Assembly (NCBI GenBank): GCA_007922225.1
Contig: ML679969.1
Span: 17,233,999-17,297,998 of the forward strand
Direction of reading: 5' to 3'
Source of the DNA: Emydura subglobosa
Lineage: Eukaryota > Chordata > Testudines > Chelidae
DNA: 64,000 bases
Shown: one piece after another, positions 47,707 to 59,584 of the stretch
Position numbering within the stretch: the first letter of the stretch is position 1
Layout of the letters: every line of letters starts with the position of its first letter
Position numbers and translations under genes: made by a program
The notes under the pieces: generated by a model
Databases searched by the model: none
Told to the model about the DNA's origin: nothing
The model's input: the letters and a program-made list of their open reading frames with translations, nothing else

Positions 47707-48780
47707 TGGCAGTCCATCTTTATGCCTGAAGCATACAGGGGGGGTGGCCAAGGTTGTGACAGCTTGATCAACCACTTTGAATGCTCAAACAGATGGCTGG
47801 AATGAGGCCACCAAGCTGGATTTTCTCAGGCAAGGCAAAGCCCAGGAGGTGTATAAAGGATTGACACACAATTCCCAAGGCAAACACACCTTTGTCAAGG
47901 ATGCCCTACAACAGTCTCTGGACCAAACCACAGATGCAGAGTGGAACTGAGCAGCCTTCAGTGGCTGGATACAATAAAAAAGTGATGCTCTCAGCAGTTT
48001 TGGCTGTTTGTTGATGCTTGGCCACTTCCCAGACTGTGAAGACTAAATGCAGGATTTACTGGCCAGGGACCAATTTGTGATACACATAACTGGGAGAGAG
48101 ATCTGGGCACCTCTTTATAAGGAGAAACCTAAAAGTGTGGAAAAGACCATTAGGATTGCTGCGGAGCTAGAACTAGAACTAGCCAGAAAAGCTACAGAAG
48201 AAGTGGACACAGGTGCATGGCGGTGAACTGGAAGTCACTGCTGCTACAGGAAAACATGGGAGTCAGACTTCTGAGGGCATGAGAATGATGCAATGTGGTG
48301 TTAACCAGCTGAAGCAGATAGGGAGCCCTTTAATGCTGAAAGAACTGGTGGAGAAGACAGGGACATAGGAAGCAACTAACTGTGACTGACAACTTCTGGT
48401 AGAAATGCCCACAGCTGGGTAGCTCCTGGAGTGGAGGCAAGGAAACAACCAAGGGCAGAGGTCAAGATCCGGGCCTCTGCCTGCAGATTGGTGAACCCAA
48501 AATGAGAGACTCTAGCTGCCACTAAGATTGGGCCCAATAACTACATCATGGGTGAGATCAATGGGCATACATGTACAATTCTGGTAGACTTTGGGGCACA
48601 GGCTTCCTTTGCACACTCGTGATTGTGGGAATCGGTCACCAAGGGAGACTGAGGGGTGGTCCAAGATGCTAAGCAAACTCAGCTCAAGATCATGAGAATA
48701 TGATAGGTGCAAGGTGCTGCTGTATGAGCCTCTGGGTGGAGCTTTTTACCGTCACTAGAACTTCAGGGGTCAAGGAGACT
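47707..48780 (+). pseudogene. Ty3/Gypsy-like gag and protease remnant
   Basis: Three separated frames are informative. At about 47790-47945 the translation includes DGWNEATKLDFLRQGKAQEV, similar to the central part of Gypsy-type gag. At 48059-48214 it reads LARDQFVIHITGREIW, then YKEKPKSVEKTIRIAAELE, matching the capsid C-terminal domain that is related to SCAN domains. At 48551-48619 it reads GEINGHTCTILVDFGAQASF, a retropepsin-like active-site region with DFG where DSG or DTG is expected, followed at once by a stop. There is no integrase or polymerase and no clear flanking LTR, so this is an internal fragment. In an intact element gag forms the particle and the protease matures it. Confidence 0.6.
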
Positions 48781-50774
48781 AAAAGAAAGAGAAGAAGCAA
48801 ACATTAAAAAGGAATTGAAAAATAAACCCTGTAAAGAAGCTGATAACTTATTCAGTTTTTATACTTATTTATAGAGACAATGCAAATGTTCAGTGGGTGA
48901 ATTTGGTTTATCTTCGTCCTTCAGTTTATGGCATCCAAGTGTTGCTATTATTTACATAGAACTTCACATTTTAAAATATTTATAAAATATAGTTTTAATA
49001 GCTTTAATATTTAAAATGTTTTGGCACTAAAGGGAACTAAGCTTGTTTGCCAAAGCAATAAAAAGATCTAAAGGTGTAGTAACCAAAATCCAGGTGTCTG
49101 CAGCATTTGTGCTCTCTTCTCAGCTGTTGTCATTCTTTATAATCTTGGTGCAAATTCCCTCCCATTAAACATAGCTACATACGTATGCATAGATCAGCTA
49201 TTATTCATACCTTGACATCTGAACTGTAGCTGGAAGGCAGAAGCCAGTGCTAATTCTGCTGTATAGATCATCTGTCACTGAATACCACATTCCTTCTCCT
49301 CCCGCCTGGCATGCATTCTCACCAGTTCCTTCTTAGGATCTGAGTGCTGTACTGTTACAGCATTCTTTTCTCTAACACAACATTGCACAGGACAGAAATC
49401 CTATTTTCCTTGATTGCTGAGAGAATAGCACTAGGATTCATATAGAACAAAGCTATAAACTGGGAGGTCTCATGTTACCAATTGTGGCTAGATAGATGTT
49501 TAAATTTTAATAAAAAGACATGAAAATAGTTAGGAAACTAGAATAAATTATCAAGATTTGGGTACCCCTAACCCAAGGTGTTAGAATCACTGATTATTAT
49601 TTCATGGCTTAGTGTCAGATCCACGGTGCTCTCAATTTATGGCAGCATAACAGGAGCACAGTCCCATGGGTCAATATAATTTCTTTTAAATTTTAGTAAG
49701 TCAATATGGATTCTTCTAAATTAATCCATCTTCAATTTTTCATAAAAAAACACTGATATCAACCAACAATGTAAACCAGGATTCATTTGCAGGATTTCAT
49801 TTCCCATTCAAGCTCATTATATCAACTGAATCAACAGTCTGAGTTGGGGACTCTTTTACTCATTGGACATTGGGGCACACTTTGGGCCCAATCCTACAAG
49901 TTACTGAGTAGCCCTCAACTCCCATGACTCCACAGGAGGCACTCAGCAAATGCAGGATTAAGTCCATGGTTAGCATGTTATGATAATCCTACAAAAATTC
50001 TAGTTCTCATTTCTTGTGTCCCACTAAAGGGCCTTGGGTTTTCCACAGATGTTAGAGCTGTTAAATAGTGCACTGTAAAGATCTTGGTCTCTTCTTGATG
50101 TTCATAAAAACCTTCCCATTATCACTAAGGGGATCAGACAGAATGAGCTTTACATACTTAATGAACAGACTGTTGCATTTTCTCTTCATGTGTTAGTAAG
50201 ATGGGATGTGTGTCGGGGAAGCTGGAGCTTAGAGACAGGTCAGGGAGTGTTCAACAGTATTTTTCAGTTCAAGAAGATCTGATATTTTCTAACACTGCTG
50301 ATTTACTCCCCTTTGGATGGTATGTTTATTTCAGACTGAAATAAGATCCTGCCCTTTGTATGCAATTTCAGCACCATCCTCCTGCAAAACACAACGCCAC
50401 AGAGGTGACTTTGAATATCTATGTAAAGAGGAGATACTTGCTTGCCCTGACATTGCATTAAAGGGATGCTGATAGGTTTTTATTCTCCTATCATAAAGTT
50501 TCTTCACATTTGATAGGAAATGTTCACTGGATTCTAAATATCTCATTGTTGGATTTAAAAAACAACCTGCCACTCCATCACTGAATAAATAAAAAGAATA
50601 GCCCCGGGTTTCATATCCCCTACAAAAACACAATGTGGTGTGCTTTTCTGCTTGTTCAGCACCATTAAATAACCAACAGATGCTATTTTTAGAGCTGTAC
50701 TTAAGGTACTGATGATGCTACTGCCCAGATGCTATGATAAGACAGGGTGTTAAGCAGAATGGAAATACTGTCTA
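48781..50774. other. no gene recognised
   Basis: Mostly AT-rich. A short element-like piece at 49884-49965 runs from 'gggcccaatcctacaag' to 'aaatgcaggattaagtcc', approximately complementary ends of a palindromic MITE. A 100-codon minus frame at 50331-50633 has no recognisable domain. Confidence 0.4.
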
Positions 50775-50862
50775 ATGCTTAGAGCTCCTGCCTGGTAGTC
50801 AGGACACCTGGGTTCCATTCCTGGCTCTGTCCCTAATTTACTGTGTGACCTTGGACATTAAT
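50775..50862 (+). repeat. MIR SINE
   Basis: Contains the MIR left half and core: 'agagctcctgcctggtagtcagg', 'cacctgggttcc' and 'ctgtgtgaccttgg'. These derive from a tRNA-related head and the conserved core. 3' truncated. Confidence 0.75.
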
Positions 50863-53049
50863 TTAATGGCTAAGAAAATGACCATTGTCAGCAATAGTTA
50901 CCCCAGAACCTATACTGAACACCACGGACTTGCTTGTGTAGAAGGAAAACCGTTTCCAGCACCCTTACAAAAATGATGAGGATCAGCCAAGTCTCAGCCT
51001 CACTTCCTGGAGCAGTGGTTGAAACCATTTCCCCCCGTTTTACACTAGCAGTTAAACTATTTTCATTACCTGTTTGTGGGGGCTGTTGCTGATGAAAAGT
51101 CTCCCACTGTAAACTGGACTAACTCCAGTGAGTCACAGTTCCCTTCTACATGATGGAGAATATTATACTAATCTAACCCTCGGATGTGAAAGTTAATTAG
51201 TTCACTTCCTCAAAATGCTTTATAAATTTTAAGTAGTAAATAATGACTAAGTAGTATTATAGTCAAAACAATATGTAGAATAAAATATAAAAATTAAAAA
51301 TTAGTTTAAAAAATCCATGACCAGGAGAAATTGGATTTTTTTGGTTTTCTCTCTCCCTTCCACCCCTTAATTGTAGAAATACTGATACTGCTGAGAGGCA
51401 TATGACCATTCAAAGGAAAATAGCTGAAGAAAGTGTTCAGTGGTTGCAATCTAACATTTAAGGAAAAATGTCTGAACAAGAATCTTTTTAAGTAGGAAGG
51501 AATGTAATATCATACATTCTCTCTCTTTCTCTCTCTCTCTCTCTCCATTAAAAGCCAAAGAAGTCAGAAAAGAATATTGCTTTCTTAATAATAAATACGT
51601 TTTGTGAACAGGAATTGTTCAGGGATCTTTGAAATTAATTCAGCTTTGGTTGGTTGGTCTGTACAGGGTTTAGCTCCCAACCGACAGCAATGTTTAAAAG
51701 TTCTAACATATTGGAAATCTGATTTTCCTGCAGTCAAAATCCCTTAGCCTCAGTGATTCCCGTTCTTTTCAGCTAATCATACACGTAGGATTCAAATTAA
51801 CTTCGTTAACAAAATGTCATTTTGGCATTTTATGTGTAAAATAATATATCATGAAATTTTTCCAGCCAAATCAGCTGAATTTTATCTGTGGAATACATTA
51901 TGAAAGGAGTGTTTAAAAAAAAAAAAAGAATAATATTGAAAGAAAAGATGGAAAAAATGCAGACCAAATCAGCTTCTTTGTTGTGTGCCTGGAGTCATGG
52001 TAATACAGTGCAGTGTTGTTTGTGCTGACCTTATCTAGATGACTGAACTTTGAGTAAATACAGTAGCTTATCATTTAAGTGATTATTAGAAGACTCTAGG
52101 TAGCTTAATAAGTGGTTTTGAAGGCAGTTGCTCCAGCTTTTTAATGCTGAATTAGGAAATCAAATCAGTTGGTTTCAGTTACATATCTGGTAATATGCAT
52201 GCATCTCTGAGGAGTTTCTGTATAATGGAAGCCAAAGGAAATTGTCATGTAACGTTTTATTTATTTATTGCTTCACTTCACCCTCTCTAGTGCTTTGGAT
52301 GCAGGGAATGTTCATTATGACAAGGACAGTCTTGACCAATGTTCAACATAAGGAGCTTTCTCAAATACACACAACCAAACCCGCTCATCCCAATCCCCAT
52401 CCGTCAGCGCTATCCAAATCCTGCAAGGAGAAGCATGCCTTACAGCATGACTTGATGGTTAACAAATTTGGACTTTGGAAAGCCAATGAAGGAAAGAATT
52501 GAGTTCTAACACCAATGATCCCCCTGTTCAGCAATGGAGAAATCCTACCCCAACTGAAGTTTTACCATTGACTTCTACACCTTCCTATATCTCCCTCATG
52601 ATTCATTCATGGGGCCTGTGATTTGAGGCTTAACCAAGCAAGGCTTTAGAGGGGTCATCTGGGCCATTGTAAATTTAAATGGTATGTTTTGGCCAGCTTA
52701 TACATTCTTGACAAATGGAATTTAGAACTGGAAATGACAACTGACCCAGAGCCCCAAGGGCTGGGTATTAGTGAGGAGAGCTTGGTGCGGTTTGCATCGG
52801 GCTTTTAATTTGCTCTGTTAGTTGTAACAGGCCAGGGCAGATATGGTATCATTCTATCTTCAAATTCCCATTTACTGTAGGACCCTGACTGGAATTCTTT
52901 TAACAATTGGTTGTTCTCTATATTCTGGGGTGAATTCAGTGCTCATGAAGATGAGGCATGAATAACTTTTCTGTGAATCAGTCAGTGCAGGCAGATGGAG
53001 CACAAGCTTTTTACAGAGCACTTTGCACCAGCAGGTCGCTTTCCCAGAA
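50863..53049. other. no gene recognised
   Basis: AT-rich with one (TC)n run. The frame at 52242-52502 has no recognisable domain. Confidence 0.4.
51518..51546 (+). repeat. (TC)n microsatellite
   Basis: A 29 bp TC tract with one TTT interruption. Confidence 0.9.
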
Positions 53050-53207
53050 CTCCCATTACCCCATTTTACAGAGGGTGAAACTGAGACACAGAGAAGGGAA
53101 GTGACTTGCCCAAGGTTACCCAGCAGGCCAATGGTAGAGCCAGAAATAGAACCCACGTCTCCTGAATCCCAATCCAGTGCTCTATCCACTATGACCCACT
53201 GCCTCCC
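53050..53207 (-). repeat. MIR SINE, well preserved
   Basis: The plus strand shows 'ccattttacagagggtgaaac', 'gtgacttgcccaaggttac', 'cagcaggccaatgg' and 'ccagtgctctatccacta' in order, which is the reverse complement of a nearly complete MIR. The overlapping frame on minus (52872-53222) and on plus (53023-53241) comes from the SINE and is not a gene. Confidence 0.85.
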
Positions 53208-53581
53208 TAGTTTCCACCCCATGTTGATTGTTTCTATGTGAAATATTCTGAGAATTCTATGCCATAGGTTCTCAAAGTGTCAAGCAAAGAGGGGTTTAAA
53301 AATCTACTTTATTAATGCTCCAGCATTCCTATGTTGAACATTGGTCATTTAAATCTGCATATAAGTTTATGAAGTATTATTCTAAAAAGTTTAGTTGTAA
53401 TTTGATCTGGTATTCTGTTTTACCAGAGTATTGATTTCAGTAAATGTCAACATAACACAGCATATAATGTACCATAGGTACCAGGCCAGTCCCTAGAGCA
53501 GGCTTATCTTTCTTCTAAATTTAGGTTACTGTCTGAACAGTGATTTCCTTCAGTAACCCTGTATCTCCTTTTTCTACCTAG

Positions 53582-53653
53582 TGCCTATACGGCTGTTATG
53601 TCCATTCGTCCATCATCCCCACTTTCCACAGAAGGTGCTACTGGCTTCTTCAG
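53582..53653 (+). CDS. candidate internal exon, 72 bp, all frames open
   Basis: The segment is bounded on the left by a pyrimidine-rich acceptor (CTCCTTTTTCTACCTAG, ending at 53581) and on the right by a perfect donor consensus (CAG then GTAAGG, GT at 53654). It is 72 bp, a multiple of three, so its inclusion would keep the reading frame. All three forward frames are free of stops. The second frame gives AYTAVMSIRPSSPLSTEG then ATGFF, with a soluble, serine/proline-rich composition like a linker region. I do not recognise the peptide, no repeat covers the segment, and no neighbouring exons were found. It may be an exon of a gene with long introns, an alternative exon, or a pseudo-exon; intact splice-like pairs do occur by chance. 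Confidence 0.3.
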
Positions 53654-54837
53654 GTAAGGTGACATGAGATTTCTCTCGACTGTGTTTTGTTATATAAAGA
53701 GTTGTATGGCTCTGGCTTTCGTTGCCTCAGGAAAGTGATCTATAACTTTTCAGGGTTTTGTCTGAAAGTGATGTGGAGGTCTTCAAATTAATAAGTATCT
53801 ATTCAGAGCGGTGAGATGATTTTTTTTCTCTTGATAACTTTTCAGCTACATAAAGGTGATACCAATTTAAACCTCCCTTACCCAGAGAGGCAACTAAATG
53901 GGAGTGAGATTTCGTAGTGTTTCCTGCAATGAGATGATGTTTGGACATAAAATTATTCACAGGCAAAGGATGCTGACTGCTATGTGAATATGGGATGTCA
54001 CAGGAGAGAGAGAAAAACCCTATGTTGATGATCAGATTTTTTCTTTGAAAACCTTTCAGTACAGAGTATTTGGCAAATTGTAGCCAAGGAAAGTGGGTTC
54101 AACCTTTGTCCAAGGATTCCTGTACAGTTTCAAATGAGATTTCTTCTTACGGGTGCATGCACAATAAAGCCTCTAGGAAGTTTCAAACTGAATTCTCAGC
54201 ACATTCCTACAATGTGCAGGTATTAGTTTGCTGTTAGAGGGTTCTTAGTACAGTTGGTCTGTGCATGCTAGTTATTTATGGTAAGCTTGCACAGGAATGC
54301 TGGATTGGGTGTGATAGTCAAGGTTGCTGGGCTTTTAGCACTGGTTAATTATTGCTGGGTTGTTCAGAAGTGCTGGATGGCACTAATTTATTTTCTTTTT
54401 TTTAGAGAAGAACATTATAATATTTTTATTTTTTAAAATCACTGCACTCCAAAAAAGTAAAAATTAATGGACACAAGAAACTTGAAATATAATCAGTTTT
54501 TCAAAAAGGAGTTAAAGTTGGTTTCAGGTACTACACATACCAGTCAGTGTGGCTTTACATTCACACCTTTTTATTTTTTTAAAAAATGTCCTTGCTTCCA
54601 TTGTTGTGTGACCCAGACAAACAACAGAGGAAACTGACTGCAGAGGAAATAAAGAAAGAAACAACACACAAAATATGGTGTACATAGTAAACAGACTAAA
54701 AATCCCCAGATTATTTCCCTTCTCATTTTTCTGACTAATTTTAGGACTCACTTGTAACAGTAAATGAGTAAAACAAATAAATAAAATGTTAAATTATTTT
54801 TAAATTGATAGTGTTCCCCTAATTTTACACTTTATGG
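53654..54837. other. no gene recognised
   Basis: AT-rich sequence after the exon-like segment; if that exon is real, this is intron. No other feature supported. Confidence 0.4.
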
Positions 54838-54925
54838 CAGGGGCAGTCTCTCACTATGTTTTTGTGCAGTGCTCAGCACAATATTACCCTGCTCTGATCA
54901 GTGAATAAATCATAATAATAATGTT
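54838..54925 (+). repeat. old interspersed repeat tail
   Basis: 'ggggcagtctctcactatg' then 'gtgcagtgctcagcacaat' then a (TAA)n end near 54910-54922. This is a frequent amniote repeat 3' end, probably LINE- or SINE-derived. Confidence 0.5.
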
Positions 54926-56463
54926 TCTTTAAGGGAAAATATTTCTATAATAATGTGACATGGATTATGAAAGCAGATATAAAGATAGGGAAGAGATAAA
55001 ATATGTCTCCTGCCCCAGATCCGGTCGTGTCTTTTAACAAGTCAGAATAAAGTTAGACGGAGTGGCCACAATGCATAGCCAGTGCTTGGCATATCCAATC
55101 TGAATCACTACAAACTGCATTGAATGGGGATTTGATATTTGCCAGTTATTAGTCCAGCTGCTGAATTTTCTGTTGTTGTTATGGTGGGTTAACACGAACC
55201 TTTTCAGCAGTTCCTTTGGTCAGTGTGGAAGATTAAAAGGCAGCCTAGTAGAGGATTCTCTTCCCTCACATCCAGATTTTTTCCCCACTCTTTGTGCATC
55301 ATCCCTGTGCTTTTATAGTTGTTTCATTCTGAACTTTGAACCTTATTCACCCCCTTTAAATTTGCTTAATATAAATGATAAGTTAATATAGGCTGGTAAC
55401 AACATGTGGTGCAAAAATATCATTGCAGCCTGCGCCAGTATTCCACCTGTTTCAGAGTGCAACCTAATGGGCACCAGGAGATCCCTGCTACAGGAAAGAG
55501 CTATTTGAACACTAGTGAGTTTTACAGTTCATCAGCTCAATGATAGATAGTATATAGTGCAGCATTTCCTATAACTCACAAGGTTTTTGCCTCCTGGTAG
55601 CTGGAGGGGATTGCAAAGGAAACTGGTGTTAACGGTTGCTTAGCTGAAAGGATAGTGCTTCTGCGTTGAGATCCACAGACCTTTCATTCATGTCCTTTCA
55701 GGGACAGATACTTCACCCAGTGCCCTTTAGATATATGTTCAGTGTATGCAGTAGAATACAGCTAGCACTTGGAAACGGGGGGAAGCCTTTTGTAGGTACG
55801 ACTAAAGGAGCCATTAGAAGGTCACGGTTCAGTGCACTGGCCTAAACAAATCACAAACTAAACTTACTAGAGTCCAATGTGCCTTAGGCAGCAGACAGCT
55901 GTTTGTTTTATTATTTAACTTCCATCTCTGCTGGTATCTGTGTGATGGATGATGTGCCACAAGAATCCGATTGAAATTCTAAATTTAGTCTGAACTCTAA
56001 GCACAGCATCAGTGTTCGCATTCACTTCCCCCTGGCGCTCTTCCTTCCTTTGGTTACTTAGGTGCTCCCTCTCAAGGCAAAGAAAGGGCATAGTGGCAAG
56101 AGATGCAACCACATCTGTCCCTGGTGGCTCTCTCCAGGGATGCTGTGGAGTCTGGCGGGGTGATTCAATACCGAGGGTTTTCTTGTCAACCCTTTAACTT
56201 ATTAATCTCCTCTTTTTTATCTGCTCCTTTCTTGCTGTTCCCCTCTTTGCCATTCACAGTCTCTTCCCCTTCTCCTGACTTCCAGAAACACAGGGAAATC
56301 TGCTCAAAGAAATTGCTATAAAAAGTGAGCTAGATAAATGTACATGAATAAACCTGTAGCTTGAATGTAACAAATGTGAGAGAGACCATTTTCTGTCACT
56401 GTCTCTGTCTAGAGGCTAACCTCACGCCATGCCACATAGTGCTAGTGAGCGAAGATATTACAT
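54926..56463. other. no gene recognised
   Basis: Unique-looking sequence; frames at 55915-56321 on both strands lack domains. TATTACAT at 56456-56463 is the left target copy of the next element. Confidence 0.4.
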
Positions 56464-57047
56464 CAGTGGTTCCCAACCCATGGACTGTGGGCCACTGGCC
56501 AGCCCACTCCCCTCTTGCTGGCTGCAGAAGGGAGCCACTGCCTAAGGGCCCAGGTGGAGTGCTTTGCTACGGGGCTACAAGATCGGTGCAGGTTCCTTGC
56601 TGCAGCCAATAGGACGGGAGATCAGTGCTCCCCCTGGCTGTAGCAGGGAGCACGGCAAAGCGCTCCGCCTGGGTCCATAGTCAGCGCGGTCCTTGCTGGA
56701 GCCAGAGGGAGGGCAGATCAGAGCTTCCCTTCCCCGGCTCCAGCACAAAGCAAAGCGCTCTGCCTGAGTCCGTAGGTGCTGGGGTCCCTGCTGAAGACAG
56801 AGGGAGGGGAGCACTGATCTCCCATCCTCCTGCTGCAGAAGGGAGCCACTGCCTAAGGACCCAGATGGAGCGCTCGGGGCTACAGGACGCATGCAGTTTC
56901 CCTGGTGCAGCCAGGGGGATGGGAGATCAGCGAGGAGGCTGCATCCTTCTGTCTGGGGGTGGGAGGCCGCTGGCAGAGACTGGTGGCCCTTCAGGGTTAT
57001 AAAAATGATATCTCTGGCCCTTAAGCCAAAAAGGTTGGGATCCACTG
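56464..57047 (+). mobile_element. non-autonomous hAT-type element, copy B, full length
   Basis: Flanked by TATTACAT (56456-56463) and TATTACAG (57048-57055), an 8 bp target duplication with one mismatch. The left end CAGTGGTTCCCAACCC and the right end GGTTGGGATCCACTG form a hAT-like terminal inverted repeat. The 584 bp body is GC-rich and matches copy A at 4709-5209, with repeated CTGCAGAAGGGAGCCACTGC blocks and inverted 'gggagatcag' arms. Frames of up to 156 codons inside it arise from its composition. It encodes no transposase. Confidence 0.8.
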
Positions 57048-57639
57048 TATTACAGAGTTTACTCTGTCGTCAGAGATGCATAGTTTTCATTCACACTGTT
57101 ACTGATTCTGCACATACCATGAACCACAGACAGTTCCTGGAATAATTAGCTTCCTCGACGCAGTCATTGACCCTTCCCTCCCTGCTCTATCCAATGCCCA
57201 ACAATTCCAGAGCTCTTGACTGTCCCATTGCTCCAAAGGGTTTTTATTTTCCCTGTCTGTCTACACCAGCCCTGATGAACCCAGCTCCTGTGCTTTGAGG
57301 TACCTCGAGTCTTACCAGGTCACTGGAGTCCATTTCTGTTTCATGAATGTTTCATAGCAACTGAAAAATCTTGAGGAGGAGTCCTTGTCTTCCCAGAGAA
57401 ATGCACTGATTAGGAAGCTGAATACATTCTTTATCCTGAGCACTGTAGGAAATGACCCAGAATCCTAAGTACAAAACTGCAGTTCAGGATTTACTTGTGA
57501 ACTTTGCATGTGAAAGGTGCTAGCTAATGTAAGATGCTGTATCATCACGGGACTGGGCTCCCTCTGCACATTGTTTGTTGTCTTGAAATAATCATGATTT
57601 CCTAATTAAGGACGATAGAGCATGGCAGAGTTTGACTGG
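57048..57639. other. no gene recognised
   Basis: No supported feature beyond the right target copy at 57048-57055. Confidence 0.4.
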
Positions 57640-58330
57640 ATCATGGCCTTCATCCCCCTCAAGCCCCTCTGGGGCACGGCAGGATTATTCCATGTCCAAC
57701 ACACTATTCTGTAGAGTTTTGACCTGTCCAGTTCCAAATGTCACAAGACATGAAGCTTTCATCATTTCCTTTGAGAGACTATTTTACACCCTCACAGATC
57801 TCACTGTCAGGTAATTTCCATTAAACCCTGATCTACAGCCTAAACAATTCCTGTTCCCCCTTGGTGTTTACATCTTTCAGACACTTGTGCACAGTGTGTA
57901 CGTCCGCCTTAATTGTGGTTTCACCAGCCTATTATAGTCCACGTTTAGCTCCTTCCCTCATAGGTCAATCCCTCCAGCTCCTTGATCATTGTTTCTGTAT
58001 TTTTCTCTATTTCCAATAATTTTGTCTGCATATTTCTAGTGCTGAGTTACTCAGCACTGAAGACAGTATATTCTAGGTGCAATCTTACCTCCACCGCCAC
58101 CACATAGAGAAGGGACTCTCACCTTCCCAGTCACCCCAGGAATCCCTATGTATACTACCCAGAAGCACTTGAGTTATTTTGCTGCCATATCATTAGCAAA
58201 CTCATATCCAATTAGTTGTATACTAATATCACTGGTCTCTTTCAGCTTCACTGAGTACTGAGTGTCTCTCTCCCATTTAATAGGTGTGTGGTGTGACTTT
58301 TAGACAATCCTTCTTCAATCTGGTAATTGA
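57640..58330 (-). mobile_element. CR1-clade LINE 3' portion, strongly decayed
   Basis: Plus-strand text includes 'gagagactattttacaccctcac', 'gttcccccttggtgtttacatc' and 'ccctccagctccttgatcattg', which correspond in order to reverse-oriented CR1 tails. Minus-strand translation is too broken for domain calls. Limits are approximate. Confidence 0.5.
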
Positions 58331-58814
58331 TTGGAATTGAGACAAGTGAACTGGGAGTACATTTCTTATTATCCTATTTATAAAATGTGATGCAGTACAT
58401 TTTGTTGTGAATGTTGTATGCTTTTATTCATAAACAAGGACACATTGTGCCTTCATTGTGTAAGGAATACGAGTTTGTGATTCGTTAAAGTATCTTCTAG
58501 ACATAAATGGGCATCCTTCAATCATGCTCTCAAGGTTGTGCAACCCTGTAAAAGAAAGGAGTTAGCCAGGAATGGATGACCTTAATTCTAATACTTACAC
58601 AATGCTTCTGTTCAGCTCCAGGATGAATACAGGGACAAGCAAGATCAGAAAGAGAGATGTTATGATGCCAAGAGAAACTTTGATGAGTTGCACCTTTATT
58701 ATCTCTATTTCAAAGTTATGACAAGGAAGTCGTTTTTGGGTTTGGAATTTAAATGACTTCATAGTGCTTCACCACCTCATTCATCATTTCAGATTTTAAC
58801 AAACAAGCACTCAG
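58331..58814. other. no gene recognised
   Basis: AT-rich; no feature supported. Confidence 0.4.
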
Positions 58815-59012
58815 GTGTGGAGGCCAAAAGTTAGGTATCTAAATCCTGAATAACTGGCCTGATTTTCAGAGGCCAAGCACCCATGACTTCTGGTGCAGTC
58901 AGTGGGAGTTGCAGGTGTTCAGCAGCACTGAAAATCAGACCACAGATTAAGGTGTTCACATGTGGAGTTAGTTGCCTGACTTTAGATTTCTAAGTTTGTA
59001 AATATTGGCCTC
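58815..59012. mobile_element. palindromic MITE
   Basis: Inner arms CTGATTTTCAGAGGCC then AAGCACCC, and GGTGTTCAGCAGC then ACTGAAAATCAG, are inverted copies about a centre near 58897. Outer text 'aaagttaggtatctaaatcc' and 'ctttagatttctaagttt' gives decayed outer arms. Same general type as 23954-24126. Confidence 0.55.
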
Positions 59013-59584
59013 CTCCTCTGACAGTTATTACATTTCTATACTGATAGAAACCGACAGTTCACAAATGTGTAATCATCTTCCTTTCTATGTAGGTGCTGGC
59101 TTCTCTCAATCTTGAAATGGGATCGTTGTCACTAGAACATTTGGTTTAAATGGGAAAACAGATAAATAGCAAACATGAATATCCCTTACTCTACAAGTTT
59201 AAACATAGTAACTTATCTGTTTTAACTTGGATTGTAAGGATACTACCAAAAGTTGCCCAATTTTCATTTCTATTGTGAAGTACCTTCTCCAGTTCTGCTT
59301 ATTGTTCAGAAGGGTTGATGCTGTTTTCCAGAAAGCCCTGTGCTTGCAAACAAATAGTAAATCTCACAGTGAAAGAAAACGTATTTAAACTAAGTATCTT
59401 TTTAACCCAGAACATATGATTTGAAATAAACTGACACAGAGGATGAGGACTCAATGGCTTAACAGGACTGGGAATAGGATACAAAGCTTTTCATTTCTAG
59501 TTCACAGGTTTAAATACAGTACAGAATGGTAGTGGTAAATCACATACAAAACAGCAGGTGGTAAACATATGGGCTAAAAGAATA
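59013..59584. other. no gene recognised
   Basis: AT-rich; no feature supported. Confidence 0.4.

Noticed and set aside
50331..50633. 100-codon minus frame
   Set aside because: No recognisable domain, splice context or neighbouring exon; treated as chance.
52872..53241. Frames of 116 and 72 codons on opposite strands
   Set aside because: Both run through a well-preserved MIR SINE and reflect its sequence.
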